DNA from: Myxocyprinus asiaticus
Taxonomy: Eukaryota; Chordata; Actinopteri; Cypriniformes; Catostomidae
Length of the DNA: 64,000 bases
Direction of reading: 5' to 3'
NCBI RefSeq assembly: GCF_019703515.2
Contig: NC_059359.1
Span: 62,001-126,000, forward strand
The position numbers were made by a program, and so were the translations under genes. Shown one piece after another: positions 45,289-55,738 of this stretch. How positions within the stretch are numbered: position 1 is the first letter of the stretch; every line of letters starts with the position of its first letter. A model generated the notes under the pieces. The model did no database searches. It was not told the origin of the DNA and was given only the letters and a program-made list of their open reading frames with translations.

Positions 45289-46756
45289 ATTTTTTTTTTT
45301 GTTTTTTGTTATGAACATTTTTTATTGATTCCAAGACAGACAAAAATAAATGTAACCACAAAATTATGCATTAGGAATCAACTTATAACCCTTAATAACT
45401 AACTCCTTGAAAACTGCCACTTTACCCAACTCGGTGCACCACTCAAGAAATGAGTCAGTTGACTTCCAACCCCTAAGGATTAGCTGTCTGCCAATCATCA
45501 CGCTGGTTAGGACCCAGCTTTTCATATGTTTATCTCCTATATTCAGGACCCCTCCATCACCCAAAATACAAAGTCTGGGGCAAAATGACTCTGAATTAAA
45601 AGGGAGTAATACACAGAAGCTTCATGACCTTTCCCATAAGCAGTAATCACCATTTCCAAAGTATCTGCTGCTTTAGGGGGGTGTACACCACTCCCAAAAA
45701 CAGTACAGAGCAGGTGGCGCAGCTGTAAAAACCTAAAGGACTGGGATCTAGGAATCTTAAAATGTTGAACAAAATTACCAAAGATTTCAGTACTCCACTC
45801 TCATATAGGTCACCGAGTGTAGTAACCCCCCTCCCAATCCACTCTGACCAACAGAAATGGGACTTATAGGGTTCAGCCATATGCTTGAGGCAACATTTAA
45901 ATAAATGTCCAAATTAAACACTCTAGACACTTTAGTCAAAACCACATGCAAATGCGAAATAAGGGGTTGTGATTTAACTTCTCCAGTTAGTTTGATCAAA
46001 AGGCTTTGCAATGGCAAAATATGGGCAAGAACTTCTTGTTCAATAAGAAACTAAGGAGGGGCTCTCTCAGGTGGAAGCGACCAATAAGCCAAATGTCTGC
46101 GACCGAATGCATAATAATAAAACAAAATCTTGGGTAGGCCTATCCCACCTTTGTCAATCGGCCTATGCAACTTACTGAAATGTAATCTGGGACGTTTACC
46201 TATGCCATCAAATTGCTTGAAATAAGAGAGGGGGACATCTATAGAGAGAGACTGTAGCAGGTAGCTGAATTTTGGAATACAATTCATTAGAATAACATTA
46301 ACCTTCGTAATCATAGATAAATGTAATGAAGCCCACCTGCCCACATCGCTCGAAAACCTTTTTATTAAAGGATCAAAATTAACTAACTAAATCTGAGTCT
46401 GTTCATTCACCACTGACCACATGATATTGATGAAATGCCTAATGTTATCAGAAGAGCTGCGGCCCCAAATAAACCCCACCTGATCTATATGTATAAGAGA
46501 TGTCATAACTTAATCGTTAGCCAGAATTTTTGACAATATTTTAACGTCTAGCTGGATCGAAGGAAAATTGGATGGTAAGTCTTACACTCGCTTGGATCTT
46601 TGTCCTTTTTAAGACTGATCCGGGCTTGTGTCATAGTTGGCGGAAGCTTTCCATTCTTTAATGATTCTGTATAAACTTCTAGAAAAAGTGGAGCCAGTTC
46701 TGTAGCATAAGATTTAAAAAACTCAGTGGCAAAGCCATATGGCCCCAAAGTCTTGC
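45289..46756 (-). mobile_element. L1-type LINE copy 6, rearranged 3' half
   Basis: Plus-strand poly(T) (45289-45307) marks the minus-strand 3' end. Upstream come short ORF2 C-terminal pieces (45564-45364 and 46017-45647), the block KVNVILMNCIPKFSYLLQSL (46310-46250), then an RT fragment, FLEVYTESLKNGKLPPTMTQ (about 46690-46630). RT sequence between about 46380 and 46390 is missing, so the copy has an internal deletion. It lies directly 3'-end-to-break against copy 5. Confidence 0.85.
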
Positions 46757-46912
46757 CTGTAGTCAAGTCAAGTAATTTTTATTTGTATAGCGCCTTTCAC
46801 AACACACATCATTTCAAAGCAGCTTTACAGAAAATCATGCATTAACAGAAAATGAAACTGTAATATCTATAATCTCTTTGAGTCATCGAGTAGTTTGATT
46901 ATTTGTAATTAG
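46757..46912. repeat. Common teleost interspersed repeat (CAAGTCAAGT..ATAGCGCC type)
   Basis: GTCAAGTCAAGTAATTTTTA, TTTGTATAGCGCCTTTCAC and TTCAAAGCAGCTTTACAGAA form a sequence seen very often in cyprinid genomes. Its class (LINE tail or SINE) is not certain to me. Confidence 0.55.
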
Positions 46913-47669
46913 GGAGTCACGTGACCATGTGAGGTGTGAATGACGAGCTCTGCGCACTTTGCTAGTTTTGATACTTTTAATGATATAAACCGGTGAGATT
47001 CAAATCAAATCACTTTATTGTCACCCAACCATATACACAAGTGCAATAGTGTGTGAAATTCTTGGGTGCAGTTCCGAGCAACATAGTAGTCGTGACAGTG
47101 ATGAGACATATAACAATTTACAATAACATCAGATTAACACAACACAATTTAAAATCTATATACACATAATTACACATAACACAATATACAAATAATAACA
47201 TTCAATGTACAGTATACAATACACACAATATAGAATACACATTATACAATAAAAAAGTATATATAGTATATATAAAATGTACAGTAGGTTGTATTGTACT
47301 GTATTGATATTCAGGCTGTCGGTTGATAGTAAGTTGCCAGTGTGTTGTTAAGAGAGAATATAATATAATAATAATATAATTTATGACAGTCAAGTGTGAG
47401 ATATAAGAGTAATAAAGTGCAGTGCTGATGTATTGATCGTGGGAGATCAAGAGTTCAAAAGTCTGATTGCTTGGGGGAAAAAGCTGTCACGTAGTCAGCT
47501 GGTGCGGGTCCTGATGCTGCGATACCGCCTGCCTGATGGTAGCAGTGAGAACAGCCCATGGCTTGGGTGGCTTTACAGGGTGATTTGATACACCCTGATC
47601 CATAACTGTTCTAGGAAGACAACATGTCAAAGAATTCAAAATCCTCAGGCCTGGAGACATTAAAAGACA
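46913..47669 (+). mobile_element. L1 5'-end fragment interrupted by L2-like copy C
   Basis: 46913-47000 carries the L1 5' end (GTCACGTGACCATG..GAGCTCTGCGCACTTTGCTA). After L2-like copy C it resumes at 47579 with GGTGATTTGATACACCC and the first codons of ORF1 (MSKNSKSSG-like, about 47622). It ends at GACACTTACG (47669), where a second L1 5' end begins. The short duplicate of the L1 start thus lies in tandem ahead of the long copy. Confidence 0.8.
47001..47578 (-). mobile_element. L2/Rex1-like LINE copy C, 3' end
   Basis: Minus-strand 3' end of the same family as copies A, B and D: a CAAATCAAATCAC tail at 47001, then the 3' untranslated region and the last coding part (about 47572-47460). It is strongly 5' truncated. 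GGTGAGATT (46992-47000) and GGTGATTT (47579-47586) may be a target duplication. Confidence 0.85.
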
Positions 47670-47817
47670 CTTACGTGGGAGGTCACGTGACGCCATGCAA
47701 GAAGCAGACGTGTGAGTGATGAGCTCTGCACACTTTGCTAAATTTTTTATTATATTCATGTTATAATCTGGTGTAATTTGATACACCCAGTTACACATTT
47801 GCTCTTTGAGGCAAAAC

Positions 47818-48663
47818 ATGGCAAAGAAGTCAAAATCCACAGGCTCTGGAGACATTAAAAAACACTTACGTGTTCAGGATGAAAGCCCCGACAGGCCTAC
47901 AGGCCGGGGACTCGATTTGGATGGCACGGCGGGAGAGGAGATCCAGCGTCAGCTGTCCAATATGTCGGTGATGTTGACGAAGGTTCTTGCTGACTTGGAG
48001 GATTTCGCTGTAATACGTCAATCGATTACAGCGATGGAAATAAAATTCTCTGAGATAGTTACAAGAGTGACTGATGTTGAGAGACGAATCGATTTTCTGG
48101 AATCTTTGGAGAGGGAATTAACCGCTAATCCGCCCACGACCAAAGTTGATTTGGAACATCTCCTTGAAAAGCTTGAAGTTCTTGAGAATAGAAGCCGTAG
48201 GAATAATGTTCGAATTGTTGGAATTCCTGAGCATGAGGAGGGCAGAGATATGGTGAAATTCCTAGACAAGCTTTTCCTGAGTCTGCTCGACATAACAGGC
48301 CACAAGCTGGAAATCGAGCGAGCTCACAGAGTCCCAGCTCACAGATTTGCTGAGGGGGAAAGGCCCCGATCGATTCTGGCCAGATTTCTGAGATCATCCG
48401 ATAAAGATCTTGTGTTGCGCCAGGCGAGGAGCAAAGGGAAGCTTTCTTGGAAGAACCATAATATTTTCTTGTTCCCGGACTTTGCGAGTTCGACAAGAGA
48501 GAAACGCGATCGGTTCAAGGAATGTAAGAAACTCTTACATCAGAAAAAGATCACTTTTGCTCTGATGTTTCTGGCCAAACTGAGAATAGAAACGAAGGTC
48601 GGTCGCAAAGTATTTACATGTCCCAATCAGGCAATGTCTTTTATTGAATCAATGGGTGAGTAA
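47818..48663 (+). CDS. L1 ORF1 protein, RNA-binding chaperone
   Basis: This 281-codon frame is intact. ORF1p trimerises, coats L1 RNA and forms the transposition particle. Residues about 35-125 are a heptad-rich coiled coil (LSNMSVMLTKVLADLEDFAV to LLEKLEVLENRSRR). An RNA-recognition fold follows from about 127 (NNVRIVGIPEHEEGRDMVKF), then the C-terminal domain (FLRSSDKDLVLRQARSKGKL, LRIETKVGRKVFTCPNQAMS). I chose ATG 47818, giving MAKKSKSTGSGD, which matches the start in copy 2. The frame is open further upstream only through a TTG. The length suits the fish L1 family. It is the only undamaged long coding frame in the window. Confidence 0.9.
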   Translation: MAKKSKSTGSGDIKKHLRVQDESPDRPTGRGLDLDGTAGEEIQRQLSNMSVMLTKVLADLEDFAVIRQSITAMEIKFSEIVTRVTDVERRIDFLESLERELTANPPTTKVDLEHLLEKLEVLENRSRRNNVRIVGIPEHEEGRDMVKFLDKLFLSLLDITGHKLEIERAHRVPAHRFAEGERPRSILARFLRSSDKDLVLRQARSKGKLSWKNHNIFLFPDFASSTREKRDRFKECKKLLHQKKITFALMFLAKLRIETKVGRKVFTCPNQAMSFIESMGE

Positions 48664-49313
48664 ACTGCGTTGGCTCCGCCGAGCGGCTGGAGTCTGTTTG
48701 GTGAATAACACTTTTCCTTAAAGAAACTTTTGCATTGACTAAAGATTACATTTGCATCGAAGTTCCCGGCCAGTTTGAGAGTGGACACAACGGATGACCG
48801 CAAAATATCTACATGCTCACACAAAGGATGTCTTTTATAAAGTTGACGGATTGTGTAAGTCATGGTATATATGTTTATGCGGCCTCCGAGTGAATTGACT
48901 CGACCATCTGGGGAACCGGGATGCCGTTTTTTTTTTTTTTTGCATTGGTTCCGCCTAGCGGCTGGAGCTTGTTCTATTGAATAACACTCCTTTGGAACAG
49001 CTGTGGATTAATCTGTTCCTTCTTCATGCTTATTACTCCTGCTGGCTGTAGTTTGTTTTGTTGAGTATTTTTACGGGACATTGGAATGATTACATCATCC
49101 GCTGAACTCATGACAGCTGGCTCACGGAACATTCGTTTTTCTGTCAGTGGAATCTGTACGGTTTTATATCAGCTGGAATTTGTTTTGTGGAAGATCACAC
49201 CTTTGAGACAGTTCTGTGAATGAATCTACACGTCTTTTGTGTTCATTCTTCCTATTGGCTGGGGTTATTTTACAAAGTATTTTCTGTTATGTAATTTTTC
49301 CTCACAAATTTGT

Positions 49314-52300
49314 GTGTACTATCTCTCTCCAAATGGAATGTAAATGGGTTGGGGCACCCCATAAAAAGAAGGAAGGTTATTACTTTTCTTAAACGTAAGA
49401 AATATGATATAGTGTTTCTTCAAGAAACACATCTCTCCCCGCAGGAAGCTGAAAAATTTGGGAAGATATGGGGTGGACATGTTTTTTCAGTGCTGGCTCA
49501 AGTAAGTGCAAGGGAGTCATTATATTGATTAATAAACATCTACAATTCAAATATCTCAAACAGACTAAAGATAAATTAGGGAAAGTCATTATTGTTTTAG
49601 CTGAAATTCAAGGGCAAAGGTTGATTTTGGCTAATATTTACGCGTACCTAACGCTGATGATCAGGGCTTTTTTATAGATCTGGAAGGGATGCTGCAAGCC
49701 ACTGGCACCCCTCATGATATAATATTGGCAGGAGACTTTAATCTTTTGATGGACTCAGTCCTTGATCATAGTGAAGCAAAAGTGTGTAAGCCCCCTAGAG
49801 CAACACTGACACTTCACAGGATGTGTAAAAATCTTGGTCTTATGGATATTTGGAGACTTCTGAACCCATCTGGTAGGGACTATACATTTTTTTCATCAGT
49901 CCATAAGATTTATTCTGGAATAGATTTTTTTTTAATAACCAAATCCCTCATTTCATCTGTTGTTGATTGCTCAATTGGAAATATCTTAGTGTCAGATCAT
50001 GTGAGTTTAGAAGTGTTGCCATATACAGAGAAAAATAAATCATACAGTTGGCACCTTGATGTGTCCCTTTTGCAAAATCCTGATTTCTAACAAATGTTAA
50101 AGACTGAAATCAATGTTTATATGGAGACCAACTGGTCCTCAGTATCCTCTGTGGGCGAGGCTTGGGAGGCACTTAAGGCGGTTCTTAGGGGTCAGATCAT
50201 ACAATATGCCTCATTCACCAAAAAATCCAAAGCACAAGAACTTGTGGAGTTGGAAGGAAATATTAAAAGTGCCGAGGCAGAGCTGAAGCGCTGTATGTCA
50301 TCTGATGGCCTCAGAGAATTGACCCAATTGAAATATAGATATAATACTATTTTGTCACGGAAATTAATATTTTGGAGTTTTGGTTATTCAGGGCAAGACA
50401 GTTATACTTTGAGTCGGGGGACAAAGCAGGAAAACTTTTGGCTAGCAAAAAAAAAAGCAGAGAGAGTCTTTTTCTACCATTCCCTCAGTGAAATCTGCTG
50501 GTTGTGAAATATTTAACTTGGCCATTGATATTAATAATGCTTTTAAAGAATTCTAAAGAATATGAAGATATTAGGAACTTTGTGGAACCATTAGATCTCC
50601 CTAAACTGACGACTGAGCAAAACAATTCTCTTGATTCTGAGATAACCTTGGAGGAGCTTGATGAGCTAATTAAGGCCTTGCCTACAGGCAAGTTTCTGGG
50701 GCCTGACGGCTTTTGCAGAACTGGCTCCACTTTTGTTAGAAGTTTATACGGAATCATTAAAGAACGGAAAGCTTCCTCCAACCATGATGCAAGCCCAGAT
50801 CAGTCTGATTCTTAAAAAGGAAAAAAGATCCAAGCAAGTGTAAAATTTACCACCCAATTTCCCTGATCCAGTTAGATGTAAAAATTCTGTCCAAAATTCT
50901 GGCTAATCGATTAAGTTATGACATCACTTATACATATAGATCAGGTGGGGTTTATTCGAGGCCGTAGCTCTTCTGATAATATTAGGTGTCTCATCAATAT
51001 CATGTGGTCAGTAGTGAATGATCAATCTCCGGTCGCTGCCATCTCTCTTGACGATGAAAAGGCATTTGATATGGTAGAATGGGATTATCTTTTTAAGATT
51101 TTGGAAAGGTATGGGTTCGGGAGTACATTTATTGGTTGGATTAAGTTACTTTATAGACACCCTGTAGCAGCGGTGCAAACAAATGGGTTAATTACAGATT
51201 ATTTTACTCTGGATAGGGACACCCGGCAGGGTTGCCCTCTTTCCCCATTATTGTTCTGCCTTGCCCTGGATCCATTAGCAGCCACGATAAGAAAGGATGA
51301 TGATTTTCCAGGGGTGACGGCGGGAGGTGTGGTGCATAAGCTTCTGCTTTACGCAGATGATATTTTATTATTCGTCTCCGACCCTACTGATCTATGCCTT
51401 GCTTCCACAGAATTATTAACTCCTTTTTGAAATTCTCAGGATACAAAGTCAATTGGTCTAAATCTGAAGCTTTGGCTTTGACCGCGTACTGTCCAGTAAC
51501 AGCCTTCCAGCCAGGCACCTTCCAGTGGCGCAAACAGGGAATTAAGTATTTGGGAATTTTATTCCCAGCAAATTTGTCTGATTTAGTCAGAGTTAATTTT
51601 GATCCCTTATTAAAAGGTTTTCGAATGATGTGGACAGGTGGGCTTCATTACACTTATCGATGATTGGGAAGGTTAATGTTATTAAAATGAATTGTATTCC
51701 AAAATTCAACTACCTGCTACAGTCTCTCCCTGTAGATGTCCCCCTCTCTTATTTCAAGCAATTTGACAGCATAGCATTGTCCTTCATTTGGAATGGTAAG
51801 CATCCCAGGTTAAATTTCAATAAGTTTCATTGGCCGATTGACAAAGGTGGGTTAGACCTACACAAGATTTTGTTTTATTATTATGCATTCGGTCTTAGAC
51901 ATTTGGCTCATTGTTCGCTTCCACCTGAGAGAGCTCCTCCCTGGTTTTGTATTGAAAAGGAAGTTCTTGCCCCTATCTCACCACTGCAAAGCCTTTTGAT
52001 TAAACTAGCCGGAGAGTTTAAGTCACACCCCGTTATTTTGCATTTGCACTCAATATGGACAAAAGTGTCCAGAGTGTTTAATTCTGATATTTATTTAAAT
52101 GTAGCCTCGAGCATATGGCTGAACCCTAAACCATCTATTAATAAGTCCCCTTTCTGTTGGTCAGATTGGATTGTGAGGGGGGTTACTACACTTGGTGACC
52201 TATATGAGAGTGGAGTATTGAGATCTTTTGAAAATTTGATTCAACATTTTGGGATTCCCAGATCTCAATTTTATAAGTATTTACAGCTGCACCACCTGCT

Positions 52301-53053
52301 CTGCTTTGTTTTTGGGAGTAGCATACACCCCCCCCCCCTCCCCCAGAGAGGCAGATACTCTGGAGGTGGTGATTACTGCTTTTGTGAAGGGTCATGATGC
52401 ATCAGTGTATTACTCCCTGTTAATTCAGAGTCTGGGGGATGGAGCTTTAAATTCTCTAAAAAGATTATGGGAGGAAGATTTAAATTTGTTATTGGAGGAG
52501 GGAGTGTGGGCTAGGATTCTAAAAAACAAAGTCTGCATCTAGAGACGCAAGGGTTCGCCTTATGCAATTTAAGATTTTACATAGATTTTATTGGACCCCC
52601 TCTAGATTGTATAGGCTTGGCCTTAAGGACACACCCATTTGCTGGCAATGCCATTCTGAAGATGGAGACACCATCCATGTTTTTTGGGGGTGCCGTAAGA
52701 TTCAAGAATTTTGGCTGAAGGTGCAAAGTTTTGTGTGTGATGTGTTGGGCACTCAGGTCTCGTTCTGCCCCAGACTCTGTATTTTGGGAGATAGGGAGGT
52801 CATGGATTTGGAGGATAAGTACATGAAGGACTGGGTTTTGACCAGTGTGATGATTGGTAGGCAGGTTATTTTGAGGAGTTGGAAGTCGGATGGAGCACCC
52901 TTGTTCCCGGAGTGGTGCGCGGAGATGGGCAGGGTGGCTGCCTTCAAGGAGGGGTCAAGCATAAGGATGGGGGTTAGGGATTCTTACAATAAGAAATGGG
53001 GCAATTACTTTGCATTTTGGGGTAATCTCGAGGAGGGGCAGTGGAGGGAGTAA
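49314..53053 (+). pseudogene. L1 ORF2: endonuclease and reverse transcriptase, frameshifted
   Basis: ORF2p nicks DNA and reverse-transcribes L1 RNA. The APE endonuclease shows KWNVNGLGHPI, QETHLS, LAGDFNLLMDSVLDHSEA (about 49730) and VSDHVSLEVL (50000). The RT shows QVGFIRGRSSSDNIR (50940), ISLDDEKAFDMVEWDYLFKI (51040), DTRQGCPLSPLLFCLALDPL (51220) and LLLYADDILLFVSDPT (51340-51390, catalytic pair intact). The C-terminal knuckle CWQCHSEDGDTIHVFWGC (52640-52693) is C-x2-C-x8-H-x4-C. Frame changes occur near 49490, 49680, 50090, 50440, 50560, 50815, 51410, 51640, 52340 and 52545, so it is inactive. Confidence 0.9.
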
Positions 53054-53347
53054 TTTAAAGTTTAGTTTTTTTTTATTATACTTGATTATTGTATTTTATT
53101 TTATGTTGTTGTTTTAGTTTTGTGTTTTTTTTCTGTGTGTGTGTCTATATTCTATTGACCACAGGGGTGTTCGTGGGGGGGTCAGGGTGGGGTGAGAGTT
53201 TGGTAGGGGGAGGGGGATATAGTGGGGGTTTAATGTTTAAAGTGTTTGATTCAATATATTTATATGTTGTTGTATTTTTTGTGTTAATTTATGAATCAAA
53301 AATGTTAATAACAATAAAAAGAGCCCTTACAAAAAAAAAAAAAAAAA

Positions 53348-54329
53348 GACACTTACGTGCTCAAGCTGATGTCCCTCCGGAGGCCTCGGACCAGGGAGTC
53401 AATTTGGCTGGAGAGGTGAAAGAGATTCGGTGTGAATTGCTTAATGTGTCGGCAATTCTGACGATGGTCATTGCTGACTTGGAGGATCTTGCAGCAATAC
53501 GTTGATCAATCACTGCCATGGAGACAAAATTCACTGATGTGGTCACAAGAGTGGCGGATGTCGAGAAACGGATCAATTATCTGGAGTCATCGGAGAGGGA
53601 ATTAGCTGCTAATCCGCTAGAGTTGGAGGAATTGTTGGAATTCCTGAGCGAGCAGAGGGTCATAATATGGTGGAATTTCTGGACAGGCTCTTTCCGAGTC
53701 TGCTCGACATAACAGGCCATAAGCTGGAAATCAAGCGAGCTCACAGAGTTCTGGCTCGGTGATCCACTGAGGGAGACAGGCCCCAATCAATTCTGGCCAA
53801 ATTTCTGAGATCATCCGATAAAGATCTTGTGTTACGCAAGGCGAGGAGTAAAAGAAGGCTTTCTTGGAAGAACCACAACATTTTCTTGTTCCCAGACTTT
53901 GTGAATTCAAAAAGAGAGAAACGTGATCGATTCAAGGAATGCAAGAAACTCTAACGTCAACGGAAGGTCGCTTTTGCACTGATGTTCCCGGCCAAATTGA
54001 GAATAGATGTTAAGGATAGCCACAAAGTATTTACATGTCCTCAACAAGCATTGTCCTTCATAAAGTCAATGGACTGAGTAAGTTATTGTGTGATTCTCAC
54101 ATTACAGCTGAGTGGGCCTGACTCGCTGAACATTCACTTGACCGTCCGAGGAAACAGGGCACCATTTTTGTTTCTTTTTGAGCTGGTTCTGCCTAGTGGC
54201 TGGAGTTTGTTTTGTGTAGTAACACTCCTTTGGGACAGTGTTGTGGATTGATCTGCGCGTTCTTTGTGCTTATGTCTCCTATTGGTTGGAGTTTGTTTTG
54301 TGGAGCATTTCTTGCAAGACATTGCGGAT
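53348..54329 (+). mobile_element. L1-type LINE copy 7, ORF1 and inter-ORF remnant
   Basis: Directly after the poly(A) of copy 4, the sequence resumes in ORF1 (RHLRAQADVPPEASDQG, coiled coil LNVSAILTMVIADLEDLAAI, then TGA). It continues through DVEKRINYLESSERELAANP, the RNA-recognition and C-terminal parts, KVFTCPQQALSF-like residues (about 54030), and the inter-ORF segment to about 54329. It differs from copy 4 throughout, so it is another subfamily. It lacks its 5' end and ORF2. Confidence 0.8.
53356..54078 (+). pseudogene. L1 ORF1 remnant, copy 7
   Basis: The frame at 53361-53504 ends at TGA 53503-53505, just after DLAAIR. Reading resumes in the same region (53518-53712) with METKFTDVVTRVADVEKRIN. 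A deletion near 53640 removes the NVRIVGIPEH block, leaving EFLSEQRV in a shifted frame. The C-terminal part follows in further frames. It is clearly dead, but its layout parallels the intact ORF1 at 47818. Confidence 0.8.
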
Positions 54330-55157
54330 GCAACATCCCACGCATGGGGAACGGGCTTCGATGGCAGGACTCCTCGCCTCCGTGGGGCAGGAATGGGCTC
54401 TGGGGAGAGAGCAGAGTGAGAGAGAAGAGGGGAGGGGGAAGATAACAGGGAAAACACAGGGGTAGGGGAGAGAGAGGGAGGGCTCTTCCGCCCTCGAGTA
54501 CACCGCCATATGGTCCTCCGCCAATCGAACAGCCTCCTCCAGCGACACCAGGTGGTGGCACTGGACCCATTCCGCCATTTCTCGTGGTAGCCGATGGATG
54601 AGCTGCTCCAGTACCACTTGATCGATTCGACTTTGCGATCCTCCGCCAACAGCCATCTCCGGCAGGCATCTCGGAGCCGTTGGGTGAAAGCAAACGGGTG
54701 GCTGATCATCTCCAACTTCAACGACCGGAAAAGCTGGCAATGCTGCTCTGAACTGTGGCCAACCCGCTGCAGGATGGTCTTTTTCAGGTCTTCATAAGCC
54801 AGGAGATTCGCTGCCGGCAGTTGTTGTGCTGAGGAGCCTGTCCGCCCACTGATCACGCGGCCAGCTCCATATCTCAGCAGTTCCCTAAAATAAATCGAGG
54901 AAAGCTTCCGGGTCATCCTCAGCCCCCATCTTCAGAAGCGTGGGTGGGGGCATGGTGCTGTGGTTGTCCGGGGAGGTGGCCGGGGTTCTCTCCTGGCTGC
55001 GAAGGCTCCGAATCGCATGCTGGTCCTCTGTTCGAGCCCGAAGGATCTCAAAGAACTGGCGATCTTGATCTTACCGGAGCTCAAGCAGGGATTGTTGGTG
55101 GGACTGGTGTAAGCCAGCAAGGGATTTGAGTATCTCTGCCAACTGGGAGGACTCCAT
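54330..55157 (-). pseudogene. Gypsy Gag remnant
   Basis: Gag would form the retrotransposon particle. From ATG 55157, the frame reads MESSQLAEILKSLAGLHQSH, then a TAG at about 55080. It continues with FEILRARTEDQHAIRSLRS, PPPTLLKMGAEDDPEAFLDL, another TAG, and after frame shifts AANLLAYEDLKKTILQRVGH and PFAFTQRLRDACRRWLLAED, a SCAN-like capsid segment. WVQCHHLVSLEEAVRLAEDH and a Pro-rich tail (PIPAPRRRGVLPSKPVP) end it. There are two in-frame stops and at least three frameshifts. No zinc knuckle is visible before the break. Confidence 0.85.
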
Positions 55158-55173
55158 GGGGCGTACTTCAAGA

Positions 55174-55191
55174 TCCCGTGTTTCGGCACCA
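55174..55191 (-). other. Primer-binding site matching tRNA-Phe
   Basis: Minus-strand TGGTGCCGAAACACGGGA is complementary to the 3' end of vertebrate tRNA-Phe (TCCCGGGTTTCGGCACCA) at 17 of 18 positions. It starts one base from the LTR end. The tRNA would prime minus-strand DNA synthesis. Confidence 0.85.
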
Positions 55192-55192
55192 G

Positions 55193-55585
55193 TGTAACAC
55201 AGCTCACAAACAGAAGGGAAGGAGAACACAGGGAAGCAGGTTTTTCCAGGCTCAGGTAGGACATTTAATTGGCCACTTCAATGCTTTACAACTTCACAAA
55301 CTCGTCAGCTTCACAGGCACGTAGACTTAAAACTCATTAGCTTCACAGGCACATAGTAACTTAGACACATCAGCTACACAACATAACAGATTAAACGTAA
55401 CACCATGGCCTTCCTTGTGCCAGACTCTCTCTCTCTCTCTGCTGGCGGTGTGGCTGCTTATATGCCGCTCTCACCATGCTCACTGGAATTAGAAACAGGT
55501 GTTAAACATAATCTAGCTCCGGTGCAAGCGCCTTTACAGTTTCTCTCTCTCCGGACGGACGCTTGACCATGCCCCCGCTGCCACA
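55193..55585 (-). repeat. Gypsy 5' LTR, 393 bp
   Basis: On the minus strand it begins TGTGGCAGCGGGGGCATGG and ends GTGTTACA. A TATA-like GCATATAAGCAG lies near 55450, and a CT/GA microsatellite near 55430. The outer flank is GTTATGTTAAGTGG of the neighbouring LINE; the second LTR is absent. Confidence 0.87.
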
Positions 55586-55738
55586 GTTATGTTAAGTGGT
55601 AAAGACACTCAGAAAAGCTAAGGCAGATTATTTCCTGAAGATAATTGAACTGGCAAGAGGTCATTCTAAAATAATCTGGAACAAGTTAAATAAATTAAAA
55701 GCACATAAAAAATAAAAAAATAAAAAATAGAACATCAC
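55586..55738 (+). mobile_element. LINE E (L2-like), left fragment
   Basis: Plus-strand frames read TLRKAKADYF-like and IIELARGHSKIIWNKLNKL-like peptides (about 55605-55695), which precede the RT of L2-type LINEs. The piece ends in ACATCACTT at 55738. The same reading continues after copy D at 59100 with ELKVNGKLTNNPAEVAKALN. Confidence 0.75.

Larger units (their letters stand above)
47670..53347 (+). mobile_element. L1-type LINE copy 4, nearly full length
   Basis: The 5.68-kb copy has the L1 5' region (from GGAGGTCACGTGACGCC), ORF1 (47818-48663), an inter-ORF segment, ORF2 (about 49314-53053, with several frameshifts), a G-rich 3' untranslated region and poly(A) at 53332-53347. About 250 bp around the ORF2 start, present in copy 2 (25100-25330), is missing at 49313. 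It is the best reference for the other L1 pieces in the window. Confidence 0.92.
54330..55585 (-). mobile_element. Gypsy retrotransposon 5' end: LTR, primer site, gag remnant
   Basis: On the minus strand, an LTR (55585-55193) is followed after one base by a primer-binding site (55191-55174), and then by gag from ATG 55157 to about 54330, where L1 copy 7 begins. The family is probably the one whose pol remnant lies at 1-833, because Gag and Pol of that style go together in fish; this link is inference. The rest of the element is missing. Confidence 0.88.

Noticed and set aside
48018..48496. Minus-strand frames of 95 and 123 codons
   Set aside because: They are antisense shadows of the intact L1 ORF1.
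54193..54740. Three long overlapping minus-strand frames, 153-260 codons, treated as one gene
   Set aside because: They are successive pieces of one frameshifted Gypsy gag, partly read through into L1 copy 7; no single frame is a real protein.
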